DNA of 11,334 nucleotides from CAYVQU01 sp964453155 (GCA_964453155.1 CAYVQU010000165.1:1-11334); one strand, 5' to 3'; positions 1-6,986 are shown, counted from the first letter of the stretch. The notes: a model not told the origin generated them from the letters alone. Program-made: numbers and translations.

Positions 1-55
1 TGCTTGGGGTTGGTGTGTGATTTTGTTTCACCCCCGAATCATTGAAAAGATACCC

Positions 56-84
56 TTGTCTTGGATAACGAGTAGTGCTATGAT
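56..84 (+). promoter_or_regulatory. sigma70-like promoter for the epimerase-manA operon
   Basis: TTGTCT at 56-61 and TATGAT at 79-84 are separated by 17 bp, the optimal spacing for a housekeeping promoter. Transcription would start near 90, leaving a leader of about 35 nt before the ATG at 125. A good ribosome binding site, AAGGAA at 112-117, lies 7 nt before that ATG. The match is by eye, and no operator is apparent. Confidence 0.55.
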
Positions 85-124
85 TTCAGCGTTTTGAAAA
101 ATCTTTTGTTCAAGGAAATTCTCA

Positions 125-1087
125 ATGAAAACAGCTTTAGTATGTGGGGCCGGTGGTTTTATTGGCGGCCATTTAGTCAAAAAACTTAAACGTGAAGGGT
201 ATTGGGTACGGGGTGTAGACCTCAAAGAACATGAATTTGCGCCAACGCAAGCGGATGAATTTTTGGTGTTGGATTTACGCGCAGAAGATGATTGTCAAAC
301 AGCATTGAAACTGGATGGAAAAGTTTTCGATGAAGTTTATCAACTCGCGGCTGACATGGGTGGGATGGGATTTATCTCCACGGCCGAATGTGAAATCATG
401 CGGAACAGTGCCCTGATTAACATCCACATGGTCCACAATGCATCTAAATTGGGTGTAAAACGATATTTCTTCTCGTCTTCAGCATGTGTATATCGAAATA
501 TGGAGGCTGGTGAAGCACCCTTATCAGAAGATGAGGCCTATCCCGCGCTGCCCCATAACGAATACGGCTGGGAAAAACTCTATGCTGAACGGATGGCGAC
601 CGCCTATATGCGCAATCAAGGCATTCAGGTTCGGATTGCGCGGTTCCAAAATTGCTACGGACCCGAAGGGACCTGGGATGGTGGTCGTGAAAAAGCTCCT
701 GCCGCAATTTCTCGTAAAGTCGCTGCGGCTCCAAATGGCGGCACTATCGAAGTTTGGGGTGATGGCACCGCGATTCGAGCCTATACTTACGTCGATGATC
801 TGGTGGATGGGATTTACCTATTGATGCATTCTGATATGCAGGAGCCGGTCACCATTGGTTCTACAGAGTTTGTCACAGTCAATGAGTTGGTAGAAACGGT
901 TGCCAAAGTTGCCGGTAAGGATATCACAATCAAACATATTGACGGTCCGGTAGGGGTTCAGGCTCGGATTTTGGCTAAAGATCGGATTCATAGTTTGGGC
1001 TGGCAAGCCAAGTATTCATTTGAAGATGGCATGCGAAAAACCTATCCTTGGGTTTCAGCCCAAGTTGAAGCTGTTAAAGTGAAATAG
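125..1087 (+). CDS. GDP-mannose 3,5-epimerase-like NAD-dependent sugar-nucleotide epimerase
   Basis: Cytoplasmic extended short-chain dehydrogenase/reductase of 320 residues. Seen: the Rossmann motif GAGGFIG at 8-14, the AADMGGMGF stretch at 76-83 region, the catalytic YGWEK (Tyr147, Lys151), SSSACVY with Cys121, and GGREKAPAA with Lys190. In plant GDP-mannose 3,5-epimerase (GME) the equivalents of Cys121 and Lys190 are the acid/base pair that invert C3 and C5, and Tyr/Lys serve the transient C4 oxidation. The overall colinearity with plant GME is strong (also FGTWxGGREKAP-type and GPxGV segments). The expected reaction is GDP-D-mannose to GDP-L-galactose (or GDP-L-gulose). One difference: the plant VRGR segment reads VQAR here (278-281), so the exact product is uncertain. 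It is first in an operon with manA, two bases away, which would supply mannose 6-phosphate. GDP-mannose pyrophosphorylase is not in view. An alternative is another NDP-hexose epimerase/dehydratase. Confidence 0.85.
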   Translation: MKTALVCGAGGFIGGHLVKKLKREGYWVRGVDLKEHEFAPTQADEFLVLDLRAEDDCQTALKLDGKVFDEVYQLAADMGGMGFISTAECEIMRNSALINIHMVHNASKLGVKRYFFSSSACVYRNMEAGEAPLSEDEAYPALPHNEYGWEKLYAERMATAYMRNQGIQVRIARFQNCYGPEGTWDGGREKAPAAISRKVAAAPNGGTIEVWGDGTAIRAYTYVDDLVDGIYLLMHSDMQEPVTIGSTEFVTVNELVETVAKVAGKDITIKHIDGPVGVQARILAKDRIHSLGWQAKYSFEDGMRKTYPWVSAQVEAVKVK

Positions 1088-1089
1088 AG

Positions 1090-2034
1090 ATGTTGAAACC
1101 GTTCAAGTTAATCCCCGAATATCGTGATTATATCTGGGGTGGAAAACGATTGCGCCCAGCTGCCGAAATTACGGCCGAAGCCTGGGTGATTTATGCTGAA
1201 GATCTAGTGGCAGATGGTCCCTACGCGGGAAAATCGCTGGCCAAAGTCGCGGAAATTGAAGGTATAAACCTGTTAGGAACGCAAGCCATTGCTCAAACCG
1301 GAAAACGGTTTCCTCTCCTTATCAAATTGTTAGATTGTGCTCAATGGCTATCGCTGCAAGTTCATCCCAACGATGAGCAGGCTCATCAGTTAGAAGGACC
1401 TGGATTTTTTGGTAAAACCGAGGCCTGGTATGTAGTGGCGGCCGAAGAGAACGCCCAGCTTTTGGGAGGATTTTGCCCGGGCGTCACGAATACGGAAATG
1501 GAAACCGCGGTGCGAGAAGGCGGCATCATGGATATCGTTCAACGTCATGACGTTGCCACCGGCGATGCAATCTTCATTGCGCCGGGGATGCTCCACGCGT
1601 TAGGTCCTGGCATGCTGATCTATGAAGTCCAGCAAACTTCAGACATCACTTATCGCGTTTATGACTGGGACCGACCGCTGACGGCTGGTCGAAAACTGCA
1701 TATTGAGCAGGCGGTCGCAGTGCTTGATCCTAAAATTCAGGGCGAACTGATATCGACGCCGCAAAATTCGGATGCGGCTCAATGTAAACCTTTGGTAAAC
1801 AGTGATTATTTTCAGCTAGATCTGATTTCAGGCGTTAGGGGTGATCTTAAGTTGGATACCCGCGGTAGTTCATTTTCAGCGCTGACGAATCTGGATCATG
1901 CCCTCACCATAACTGGTACCGATTGGCAATTTGAATTAGGTCAGTATGAATCCTTGGTTGTCCCGGCCAGCTGTGGTGCGTTCCAAATCAAACTTGTGGA
2001 TCAGAGTCGAGTTTTGCACGCTTGCGTTCCATGA
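1090..2034 (+). CDS. manA: mannose-6-phosphate isomerase, class I (cupin)
   Basis: Interconverts fructose 6-phosphate and mannose 6-phosphate in the cytoplasm, the entry step to GDP-mannose. It has 314 residues, matching the short Bacillus-type ManA rather than the roughly 390-residue enterobacterial form. Seen: LQVHPND at 89-95 with zinc ligands Gln90 and His92, KTEAWY at 109-114 with ligand Glu111, PGMLHALGPG at 165-174 with ligand His169, then EVQQ at 179-182 and the active-site segment SDITYRVYDWDR at 184-195. The C-terminal third is the diverged second cupin half. Its ATG follows the epimerase stop by two bases, with only a weak Shine-Dalgarno, so it probably depends on translation of the upstream gene. 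An intrinsic terminator follows directly. The pairing makes it likely that this copy feeds sugar-nucleotide synthesis rather than mannose catabolism; that part is inference. Confidence 0.93.
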   Translation: MLKPFKLIPEYRDYIWGGKRLRPAAEITAEAWVIYAEDLVADGPYAGKSLAKVAEIEGINLLGTQAIAQTGKRFPLLIKLLDCAQWLSLQVHPNDEQAHQLEGPGFFGKTEAWYVVAAEENAQLLGGFCPGVTNTEMETAVREGGIMDIVQRHDVATGDAIFIAPGMLHALGPGMLIYEVQQTSDITYRVYDWDRPLTAGRKLHIEQAVAVLDPKIQGELISTPQNSDAAQCKPLVNSDYFQLDLISGVRGDLKLDTRGSSFSALTNLDHALTITGTDWQFELGQYESLVVPASCGAFQIKLVDQSRVLHACVP

Positions 2035-2050
2035 AAAAACCCTAGAATTT

Positions 2051-2089
2051 AAAATCCCTGGTGCTCTCTGAGCTTTCAGGGATTTTTTG
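2051..2089 (+). terminator. intrinsic terminator after manA
   Basis: Perfect 10-bp inverted repeat AAAATCCCTG (2051-2060) and CAGGGATTTT (2077-2086) around a 16-nt loop, followed by a T run through 2088. It lies 17 nt beyond the manA stop and closes the first operon. Confidence 0.85.
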
Positions 2090-2192
2090 TCTTAATCCCC
2101 TTGACGTTCATCCAAAAGATGCTATTCTAACCTTGAATAAAGCGATATTGTCTTACATTGTCTTGCCATTTTTTTGAGTAGTTGACAAAAGG

Positions 2193-2285
2193 TTGAACAC
2201 CGTAGAGACGTAAAGTACGTAGAGCTTTCATTCTACTAGCGATAACTCTGCGAACTCCGCGGCTCTGCGGTGAAAAAGTGTTCAA
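2193..2285. repeat. imperfect 93-bp palindromic intergenic element
   Basis: The outer arms TTGAACAC (2193-2200) and GTGTTCAA (2278-2285) are perfect inverted copies. Inside, 2199-2224 pairs with 2246-2271 over 26 nt with about 19 identities; three of the mismatches are T in the left arm against G, which would be G-U pairs in RNA. The right arm contains CTCTGCG/CTCTGCGG units, the kind of repeat I recall between genes in several environmental phyla (from memory, not searched). The rest of the 312-bp gap 2035-2346 holds the terminator at 2051-2089, a direct repeat ATTGTCTT at 2147-2154 and 2157-2164, and the fucosidase ribosome binding site; I see no gene in it. Confidence 0.6.
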
Positions 2286-2334
2286 GCTACTGTTGCCAAA
2301 TCCAATTTTTTTGTAATTCAAAGAAAAATTTCTT

Positions 2335-2340
2335 GAGGAG
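2335..2340 (+). promoter_or_regulatory. ribosome binding site of the GH29 gene
   Basis: GAGGAG lies 6 nt before the ATG at 2347, a strong Shine-Dalgarno that fixes the start of the fucosidase. I could not identify a convincing promoter in the preceding 150 bp. Confidence 0.7.
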
Positions 2341-2346
2341 ATCATA

Positions 2347-3630
2347 ATGCTAAATCCAAATCCAACCACCGGCGATACCTCTTGGTTTGTCCATGATCGG
2401 TTTGGGATGTTTATTCATTGGGGGTTGTATGCCCAGCCATCCCGCCATGAGTGGGTGCAGTCCAGAGAACTAATCGCACCGGACGAATATGTCGCCCGTT
2501 ATTTTACGCGCTTCAATCCCCATATGTACGATCCGCGTGAATGGGCAGTGGCGGCGCGCGCCGCTGGGATGAAGTATGTGGTCTTGACCTCCAAACATCA
2601 TGAAGGTTTTTGCTTGTGGGATTCAGAATACACGGACTACAAAGTAACCAATACACTCTATGGAAAAGATTTACTCCAACCTTATGTGGATGCATTTCGG
2701 GCCGAGGGTCTCAAAGTTGGGTTTTACTATTCTCTGATCGACTGGCATCACCCCGAATTCCCGATCGATATTTTCCACCCGCTACGAGATCATCCCGATG
2801 CTGCAAAATTGAATGAATCTCGGAATATCGAAATTTATGCTGATTATCTACATAATCAGGTGGAGGAATTGCTAAATCAGTTCACCCCCGATATTTTGTG
2901 GTGTGATTTTTCCTACCCGGGCCGGGATTATAAAGGATTGCCCGGTAAAGGTCGGGACGATTGGCAGAGTGAAAAATTACTCAAAATGATTCGCCGGATC
3001 AGCCCAAAAATTATTCTCAACAACCGCCTGGATTTACCCGTCGCGGCCGATATCTATACCCCAGAGCAAGTGCAGCCGACCGAATGGGTCAAAGTCGATG
3101 GGGAACCCGTGGTGTGGGAAGCCTGCCAGACGTTTTCGGGGTCTTGGGGCTATCATCGCGATGAAGCCACCTGGAAATCGCCGGGACAGTTGATCCGAAT
3201 GTTGATCAGTACCGTCGCTCTGGGTGGTAATTTATTGATGAACGTGGGCCCGACCTCCTTAGGTACTCTTGATAAGCGCGCGTATGATGCTTTGGACGTT
3301 TACCGAAATTGGATGGCTCTGCATCGCGAATCGATCTATGGCTGCACTCAAAGTGAGTACCCGGCCCCACCCGATTGCCGCTTGACCCAAAATGGAAATA
3401 AGGTCTACGTTCATGTTTTTGCCTGGCCGTTTAAGTTCATTCACTTGGAAGGATTAGGTAACAAAGTTGAATACGCGCGGTTCTTGCATGATGGCAGCGA
3501 AGTGGATATTCATATGCCGGAATGGGAATTAGGCCAGCTCAATGTTGAAGCCTCCACTCAGATTTTAAGTTTGCCCATCCAAAAACCGGATGTTGTCGTT
3601 CCAGTGATTGAATTGACTTTGAAAGCATAG
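2347..3630 (+). CDS. GH29 alpha-L-fucosidase-like glycosidase
   Basis: Retaining exo-glycosidase expected to release terminal alpha-L-fucose (or a related L-sugar such as L-galactose) from oligosaccharides. The 427 residues comprise the (beta/alpha)-barrel and a short C-terminal beta domain. Seen: WFVHDRFGMFIHWGLYA at 13-29, the substrate-pocket HHEGF at 84-88, WDSEYTDYKV at 91-100, GFYYSLIDWHH at 125-135, and PDILWCDFSY at 181-190, in which Asp187 is the expected nucleophile. TPEQ at 238-241 (Glu240) and WEAC at 257-260 (Glu258) are acid/base candidates that I cannot choose between. LMNVGPT at 297-303 ends the barrel. There is no signal peptide, so it should act in the cytoplasm on imported oligosaccharides. 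It is followed 8 bp later by the URO-D-like gene, almost certainly in the same transcript. The family is clear; linkage and exact sugar are not readable from sequence. Confidence 0.9.
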   Translation: MLNPNPTTGDTSWFVHDRFGMFIHWGLYAQPSRHEWVQSRELIAPDEYVARYFTRFNPHMYDPREWAVAARAAGMKYVVLTSKHHEGFCLWDSEYTDYKVTNTLYGKDLLQPYVDAFRAEGLKVGFYYSLIDWHHPEFPIDIFHPLRDHPDAAKLNESRNIEIYADYLHNQVEELLNQFTPDILWCDFSYPGRDYKGLPGKGRDDWQSEKLLKMIRRISPKIILNNRLDLPVAADIYTPEQVQPTEWVKVDGEPVVWEACQTFSGSWGYHRDEATWKSPGQLIRMLISTVALGGNLLMNVGPTSLGTLDKRAYDALDVYRNWMALHRESIYGCTQSEYPAPPDCRLTQNGNKVYVHVFAWPFKFIHLEGLGNKVEYARFLHDGSEVDIHMPEWELGQLNVEASTQILSLPIQKPDVVVPVIELTLKA

Positions 3631-3638
3631 GATATTTC

Positions 3639-4898
3639 ATGGAATCGAACGCTTTTTCCCAGTTAGATCGTCAAATTCTGCGCGATTTGGCCCGACGGGT
3701 CGCGGATATTGCCGCCGATCCGGTGATGGTTGAACGCCGGCGGTTATGGACCAATCATAATAGTCTGCGTTCTGAGCGGCCCTTAATACTAATTTTTCCC
3801 GAAGGCTCGTGGCTGGAGTTGATCCCCGAGACGTCTCTGACCTGCGAAAGCGACCGGGCCCGGGCTATTGAACTTAACCTTCGTCAGCGAATTTACACCT
3901 ATGAACATTTTGCTGACGACACCGTTGTTGAAGCCGAATGGTTAGCGGCTGAATGGTGGAATCAGGGCGCTTTCCAAGACACCGGTTGGGGGGTGGATAT
4001 TGAGCGGCACGCTCAAACCGCTGAACGCGGCTCTTTTGCCTTCAAACCCGTTATTCGGGATTCTAAAGACCTTAAAAAACTGCATTTTCCTGAAGTGATT
4101 TATGACGAAGCCGGGCACCTGCAAACTGTCGAACAGGCCCATGATTTGTTCGGGGATATTCTCGAAGTCAAGAAAACGGGAGTCAAACATGTCTCTTTTC
4201 ATATGATGAAGATGTGTACCGGCTGGCTCGGCCTCGAGAATGTCATGTACGATATGCTTGATCGGCCAGATTTCGTCCATGAAGTGATGACCTTCCTCGA
4301 GGAAGGCCATCAAAAATGGTTAGATCAGTTTGAAGAAATGAATCTGTTGAGTTTGAATAATGACAATACCTATCAAAGCACCGGTGGCAATGGGTTTACG
4401 GATGAACTCCCCGCGCCGGGTTTTGATCCCAACCGAGTTCGTACCATTGATATGTGGGCCAGCTCCGAATCGCAAGAGTTTCAGGTTGTGTCACCCCAAA
4501 TGCACACCGAATTTGCTCTGGAATACGAAAAGCGCCTCCTGGCACGGTTTGGACTGAACGGTTATGGCTGCTGTGAAGATTTGAGCCAGAAACTCGATGA
4601 CGTTTTCACCATCCCCAACCTCCGCCGGATTTCAATCGCACCCTTCGCCAATGTGGATGTCTGTGCCCCAAAAATCAAAGGCGATCACATCTTCTCCTGG
4701 AAACCTCACCCGGCTCATTTGGTGGGGGAGTTTGATGAGAAAATGATCCGAAAATATCTCCGCCACACCATTGATTTGGCCCGTGAACATGGCAATATCT
4801 TAGAGATCATTCTCAAAGATACCCACACCTGCGAACATCATCCCGAACGCTTTGACCGCTGGACCCAAATTTGCCGGGAAGAAATTGAAGAATGGTGA
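3639..4898 (+). CDS. URO-D/MtaA-superfamily protein, probable methyltransferase-like, function unknown
   Basis: The 419-residue protein looks like the uroporphyrinogen-decarboxylase-fold family that also holds the corrinoid methyltransferases MtaA and CmuA. Seen: no membrane segment or signal peptide; a conserved-looking core FHMMKMCTGWLGLENVMYDM (187-206); GYGCCEDLSQKLD at 308-320; a later Cys342 in VDVC; and KDTHTCEHHPERF at 393-405. The paired Cys311/Cys312 with other Cys/His residues could form a zinc site like the His-x-Cys...Cys site of MtaA, but the spacing differs. The hallmarks of true HemE, the N-terminal RQAGRYLPEY-type arginine motif and the FSDI-type catalytic aspartate, are absent, so haem synthesis is not its role. 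The start is set by AGGA (3629-3632), which overlaps the GH29 stop codon, 6 nt before the ATG. The tight link to a fucosidase suggests processing of a modified (for instance O-methylated) sugar; that is inference only. Confidence 0.75.
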   Translation: MESNAFSQLDRQILRDLARRVADIAADPVMVERRRLWTNHNSLRSERPLILIFPEGSWLELIPETSLTCESDRARAIELNLRQRIYTYEHFADDTVVEAEWLAAEWWNQGAFQDTGWGVDIERHAQTAERGSFAFKPVIRDSKDLKKLHFPEVIYDEAGHLQTVEQAHDLFGDILEVKKTGVKHVSFHMMKMCTGWLGLENVMYDMLDRPDFVHEVMTFLEEGHQKWLDQFEEMNLLSLNNDNTYQSTGGNGFTDELPAPGFDPNRVRTIDMWASSESQEFQVVSPQMHTEFALEYEKRLLARFGLNGYGCCEDLSQKLDDVFTIPNLRRISIAPFANVDVCAPKIKGDHIFSWKPHPAHLVGEFDEKMIRKYLRHTIDLAREHGNILEIILKDTHTCEHHPERFDRWTQICREEIEEW

Positions 4899-4931
4899 AT
4901 GGGGAATTCGGAATGTTGAATGACGAATAAA
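4890..4931 (+). repeat. six degenerate heptanucleotide repeats, GAATNNN
   Basis: Six consecutive 7-bp units share GAAT: GAATGGT, GAATGGG, GAATTCG, GAATGTT, GAATGAC and GAATAAA. The array begins inside the last codons of the URO-D-like gene, and its stop TGA (4896-4898) lies across the first two units. It resembles the short tandem heptamers described for cyanobacteria in being intergenic and 7 bp long, but relatedness is unknown. Confidence 0.6.
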
Positions 4932-4960
4932 ATCAACACTACTCAGGATTGAGTTTGGTT

Positions 4961-6022
4961 ATGGATATTTTGATCCGCTCATTTGCGTTTATATTGGGTT
5001 TGGCCCTGGTGGTGGGGACCATCTATTCAGCGATTTCGACTTTTGTGCTGCCCCGCAGTGCGCGTAGTTGGTTGACGCGGATTGAGTTTTCCTTTTTACG
5101 GAAAATATTCGCAGTGATCCTGAAATTTGCCCGTACATTTGAGCAGAAAGATCGGATTTTTGCTTACTTTGCCCCCATCGGTTTGCTGTTATTGGTGCCA
5201 ACCTGGTATGTGTTGATCGCCCTGGGGTATGGTGGGATGTATTGGGCCATGGGTGTCGGAAATTGGGCGACAAGTTTTCGATTAAGTGGCTCATCCTTGT
5301 TGACTTTGGGGTTTGCCACCGCCGATAGTTTCTTGATCGATCTGTTCATTTTTTCCGAGGCCACGTTGGGCCTCATCATGGTTGCCCTCTTGATTGCCTA
5401 TTTACCCACCATGTACGCGGCATTTTCGACTCGAGAGGAGGCGGTCAATCTTCTGGAAGTCCGGGCGGGCAGCCCCCCTTCTTCGGTTGAAATGTTACTG
5501 CGCTTTAACCGGATTAGTGGTCTGGACAATTTAAGCGAATACTGGCCAACTTGGGAGAACTGGTTCACAGCCCTTGAAGAAAGTCATTCGACTTTGCCCG
5601 CCCTGGTATTTTTCCGCTCCCCGCGCCCCGAAAACTCCTGGATTACGGCTGCCGGGACGGTGTTAGACGCTGCCGCTTTGACCCTCTCAGCCATCGATCG
5701 ACCCTTTGACCCGGCGGCGGCCCTCAATCTCCGGGCCGGATACCTGGCTCTCCATCGCATCGCGGCCTATTTTGAAATTCCCCACCCCCATGAACCGCAA
5801 TTTCCCGAATGCCCCATTAGTATTTCACAAGATGAGTTTGAAGCGGTGCTGGATCAATTGGCCGCCGCGAATATCCCCCTAATTTCCGACCGGCAGCAAG
5901 CCTGGCTGGATTTTGCCGGTTGGCGGGTCAATTATGACCATACCCTGGTCGCCTTGTGCGATTTGGTGATGGCACCCCCCGCGTTCTGGTCTAGCGATCG
6001 ACTTACCAAGGAAGGGTTATGA
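4961..6022 (+). CDS. two-pore-type ion channel-like membrane protein with conserved soluble C-terminal domain
   Basis: 353 residues from the ATG at 4961. A TTG at 4949 would add four residues but sits directly on the only AGGA (4945-4948); from that AGGA the ATG is 12 nt away, so the ATG is preferred, not proven. Seen: an N-terminal hydrophobic helix (about 5-27), a second long helix (about 71-99), a re-entrant pore-like stretch SGSSLLTLGFAT (109-120), and a last helix (about 128-152) beginning FSEATLGLIMVALLIAYLP, which resembles the inner helix of two-TM potassium channels. The filter reads TLGFA where K+ channels have TVGYG. The cytoplasmic remainder (about 157-353) contains YWPTWENWFTALEESHSTLP, FFRSPRPENSWITAAG and AWLDFAGWRVNYD, strongly conserved-looking blocks that I recall in actinobacterial and chloroflexal proteins annotated as potassium channel family or hypothetical. 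The stop overlaps the next start (ATGA), indicating translational coupling to the nucleoside hydrolase. Ion selectivity and gating ligand are unknown. Confidence 0.7.
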   Translation: MDILIRSFAFILGLALVVGTIYSAISTFVLPRSARSWLTRIEFSFLRKIFAVILKFARTFEQKDRIFAYFAPIGLLLLVPTWYVLIALGYGGMYWAMGVGNWATSFRLSGSSLLTLGFATADSFLIDLFIFSEATLGLIMVALLIAYLPTMYAAFSTREEAVNLLEVRAGSPPSSVEMLLRFNRISGLDNLSEYWPTWENWFTALEESHSTLPALVFFRSPRPENSWITAAGTVLDAAALTLSAIDRPFDPAAALNLRAGYLALHRIAAYFEIPHPHEPQFPECPISISQDEFEAVLDQLAAANIPLISDRQQAWLDFAGWRVNYDHTLVALCDLVMAPPAFWSSDRLTKEGL

Positions 6023-6891
6023 AGCAAAAAATATTATTAGACACCGATATCGGTTCGGATATCGACGATGCGGTTTGTCTGGCATATTTGCTGGCCAACC
6101 CCGACTGCGAGTTAATGGGAATCACAACCGTTACGGGGGAGGGCGAATTGCGAGCCCAGATGGCTTCGGCCTTGTGCCAGATCGCGAACCAAGATGCACC
6201 GATTTATATTGGGACCGAAACCCCGCTCCTGGTGGATCAGCGTCAGCCGCAGGCCCCACAAGCCGCGGCGCTCTCCAATTGGGCCCACCAATCCGGATTT
6301 CAGAGGGGGTCCGCGGTCGAGTTTATGCGCCGCACCATCCGAGAAAATCCCGGTGAAATTACTCTCCTTCCAATTGGCCCCTTGACCAATATCGCCCTGC
6401 TCTTCAAAACCGATCCCGAAATCCCCTCTTTGCTAAAATCTCTGGTCCTGATGTGCGGCGCGTTCGAAAATGGCCGCCTGGAATGGAACGCCATGCTCGA
6501 TCCCCATGCCAGCGAGATCGTTTATCGCGCGGCGCCGCCCGTTCACCGCTCGATTGGGACCGATGTCACCATGCAGGTCACCCTACCGGCTCCCGAAGTC
6601 CGCCAGCAGTTCACGACGCCATTGCTAGCCCCCGTCCTGGAGTTTGCCGAAGTCTGGTTCGAGCACACCGAAATGCTGACATTTCATGACCCCCTCGCCG
6701 CGGCTACAATTTTCGATACCGAAATCTGTTCATTCACGCGGGGACAAGTCCAAATCGAATTGGCTGACCAGGAAAACTTGGGGCGGACCAACTGGGAACG
6801 GAATCCCTCTGGCGTCCACGAAGTCGCGCTTTCCGTCGATCCCGAAAAATTCTTCAGCCACTTTTTCACCCAATTCCCCATTAACCGCTAA
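6019..6891 (+). CDS. nucleoside hydrolase (IUNH family)
   Basis: Cytoplasmic enzyme expected to hydrolyse the N-glycosidic bond of ribonucleosides to ribose and free base, using a calcium ion. It has 290 residues, a little shorter than typical (about 310). Seen: the signature LLDTDIGSDIDDA at 6-18, whose Asp cluster (8, 10, 14, 16, 17) would bind calcium and ribose; GITTVTGE at 34-41; PIGPLTN at 118-124; WNAMLDPHAS at 156-165; and a C-terminal HDPLAA at 223-228 with Asp224 as the expected last calcium ligand. The start is supported by AAGGAAGGG (6008-6016) 2 nt upstream and by the ATGA overlap with the channel gene. Specificity (purine, pyrimidine or a modified nucleoside) cannot be read. A terminator follows. 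Linkage to a channel is unusual for simple salvage, and no other salvage gene is nearby. Confidence 0.9.
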   Translation: MKQKILLDTDIGSDIDDAVCLAYLLANPDCELMGITTVTGEGELRAQMASALCQIANQDAPIYIGTETPLLVDQRQPQAPQAAALSNWAHQSGFQRGSAVEFMRRTIRENPGEITLLPIGPLTNIALLFKTDPEIPSLLKSLVLMCGAFENGRLEWNAMLDPHASEIVYRAAPPVHRSIGTDVTMQVTLPAPEVRQQFTTPLLAPVLEFAEVWFEHTEMLTFHDPLAAATIFDTEICSFTRGQVQIELADQENLGRTNWERNPSGVHEVALSVDPEKFFSHFFTQFPINR

Positions 6892-6914
6892 TCATTCACT
6901 ATTCACAATTTTCA
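6873..6914 (-). repeat. degenerate heptanucleotide repeats, ATTCNNN orientation
   Basis: Read on the + strand in 7-bp steps: ATTCCCC, ATTAACC, GCTAATC, ATTCACT, ATTCACA, ATTTTCA. Three units keep ATTC, the complement of the GAAT core at 4890-4931, so the array faces the other way. As there, it spans the stop codon of the gene it follows (TAA, 6889-6891). It is weaker than the first array and could be partly coincidental. Confidence 0.4.
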
Positions 6915-6940
6915 TGCGCTCTTCTGAGCGCATTTTCGTT
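6914..6940 (+). terminator. intrinsic terminator after the nucleoside hydrolase
   Basis: Perfect 8-bp stem ATGCGCTC (6914-6921) and GAGCGCAT (6926-6933) with a TTCT tetraloop, followed by TTTCGTTTT. It ends the channel/nucleoside hydrolase transcript just before the DeoR-rhaA promoter. Confidence 0.85.
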
Positions 6941-6945
6941 TTAAC

Positions 6946-6974
6946 TTGACAGTTCTCCACATCGATTATAAACT
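6946..6974 (+). promoter_or_regulatory. promoter of the deoR-rhaA operon
   Basis: A consensus -35 TTGACA at 6946-6951 is followed either by TATAAA (6967-6972, spacer 15 bp) or TAAACT (6969-6974, spacer 17 bp). Transcription would start near 6980. The placement between an intrinsic terminator and the regulator start supports a real promoter. Confidence 0.65.
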
Positions 6975-6986
6975 TGGTAAGAAAAT

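Noticed and set aside
2182..2187. TTGACA as the -35 box of a GH29 promoter
   Set aside because: No acceptable -10 lies 15-19 bp downstream; the best, TAGAGA at 2203-2208, matches poorly and lies within the palindrome.
3639..4898. Uroporphyrinogen decarboxylase HemE of haem synthesis
   Set aside because: The N-terminal arginine motif and the catalytic aspartate motif of HemE are missing and the context is carbohydrate metabolism.
4949..4960. TTG at 4949 as start of the channel-like gene
   Set aside because: The only Shine-Dalgarno-like AGGA directly abuts it, leaving no spacer; the ATG at 4961 is preferred, though the evidence is modest.
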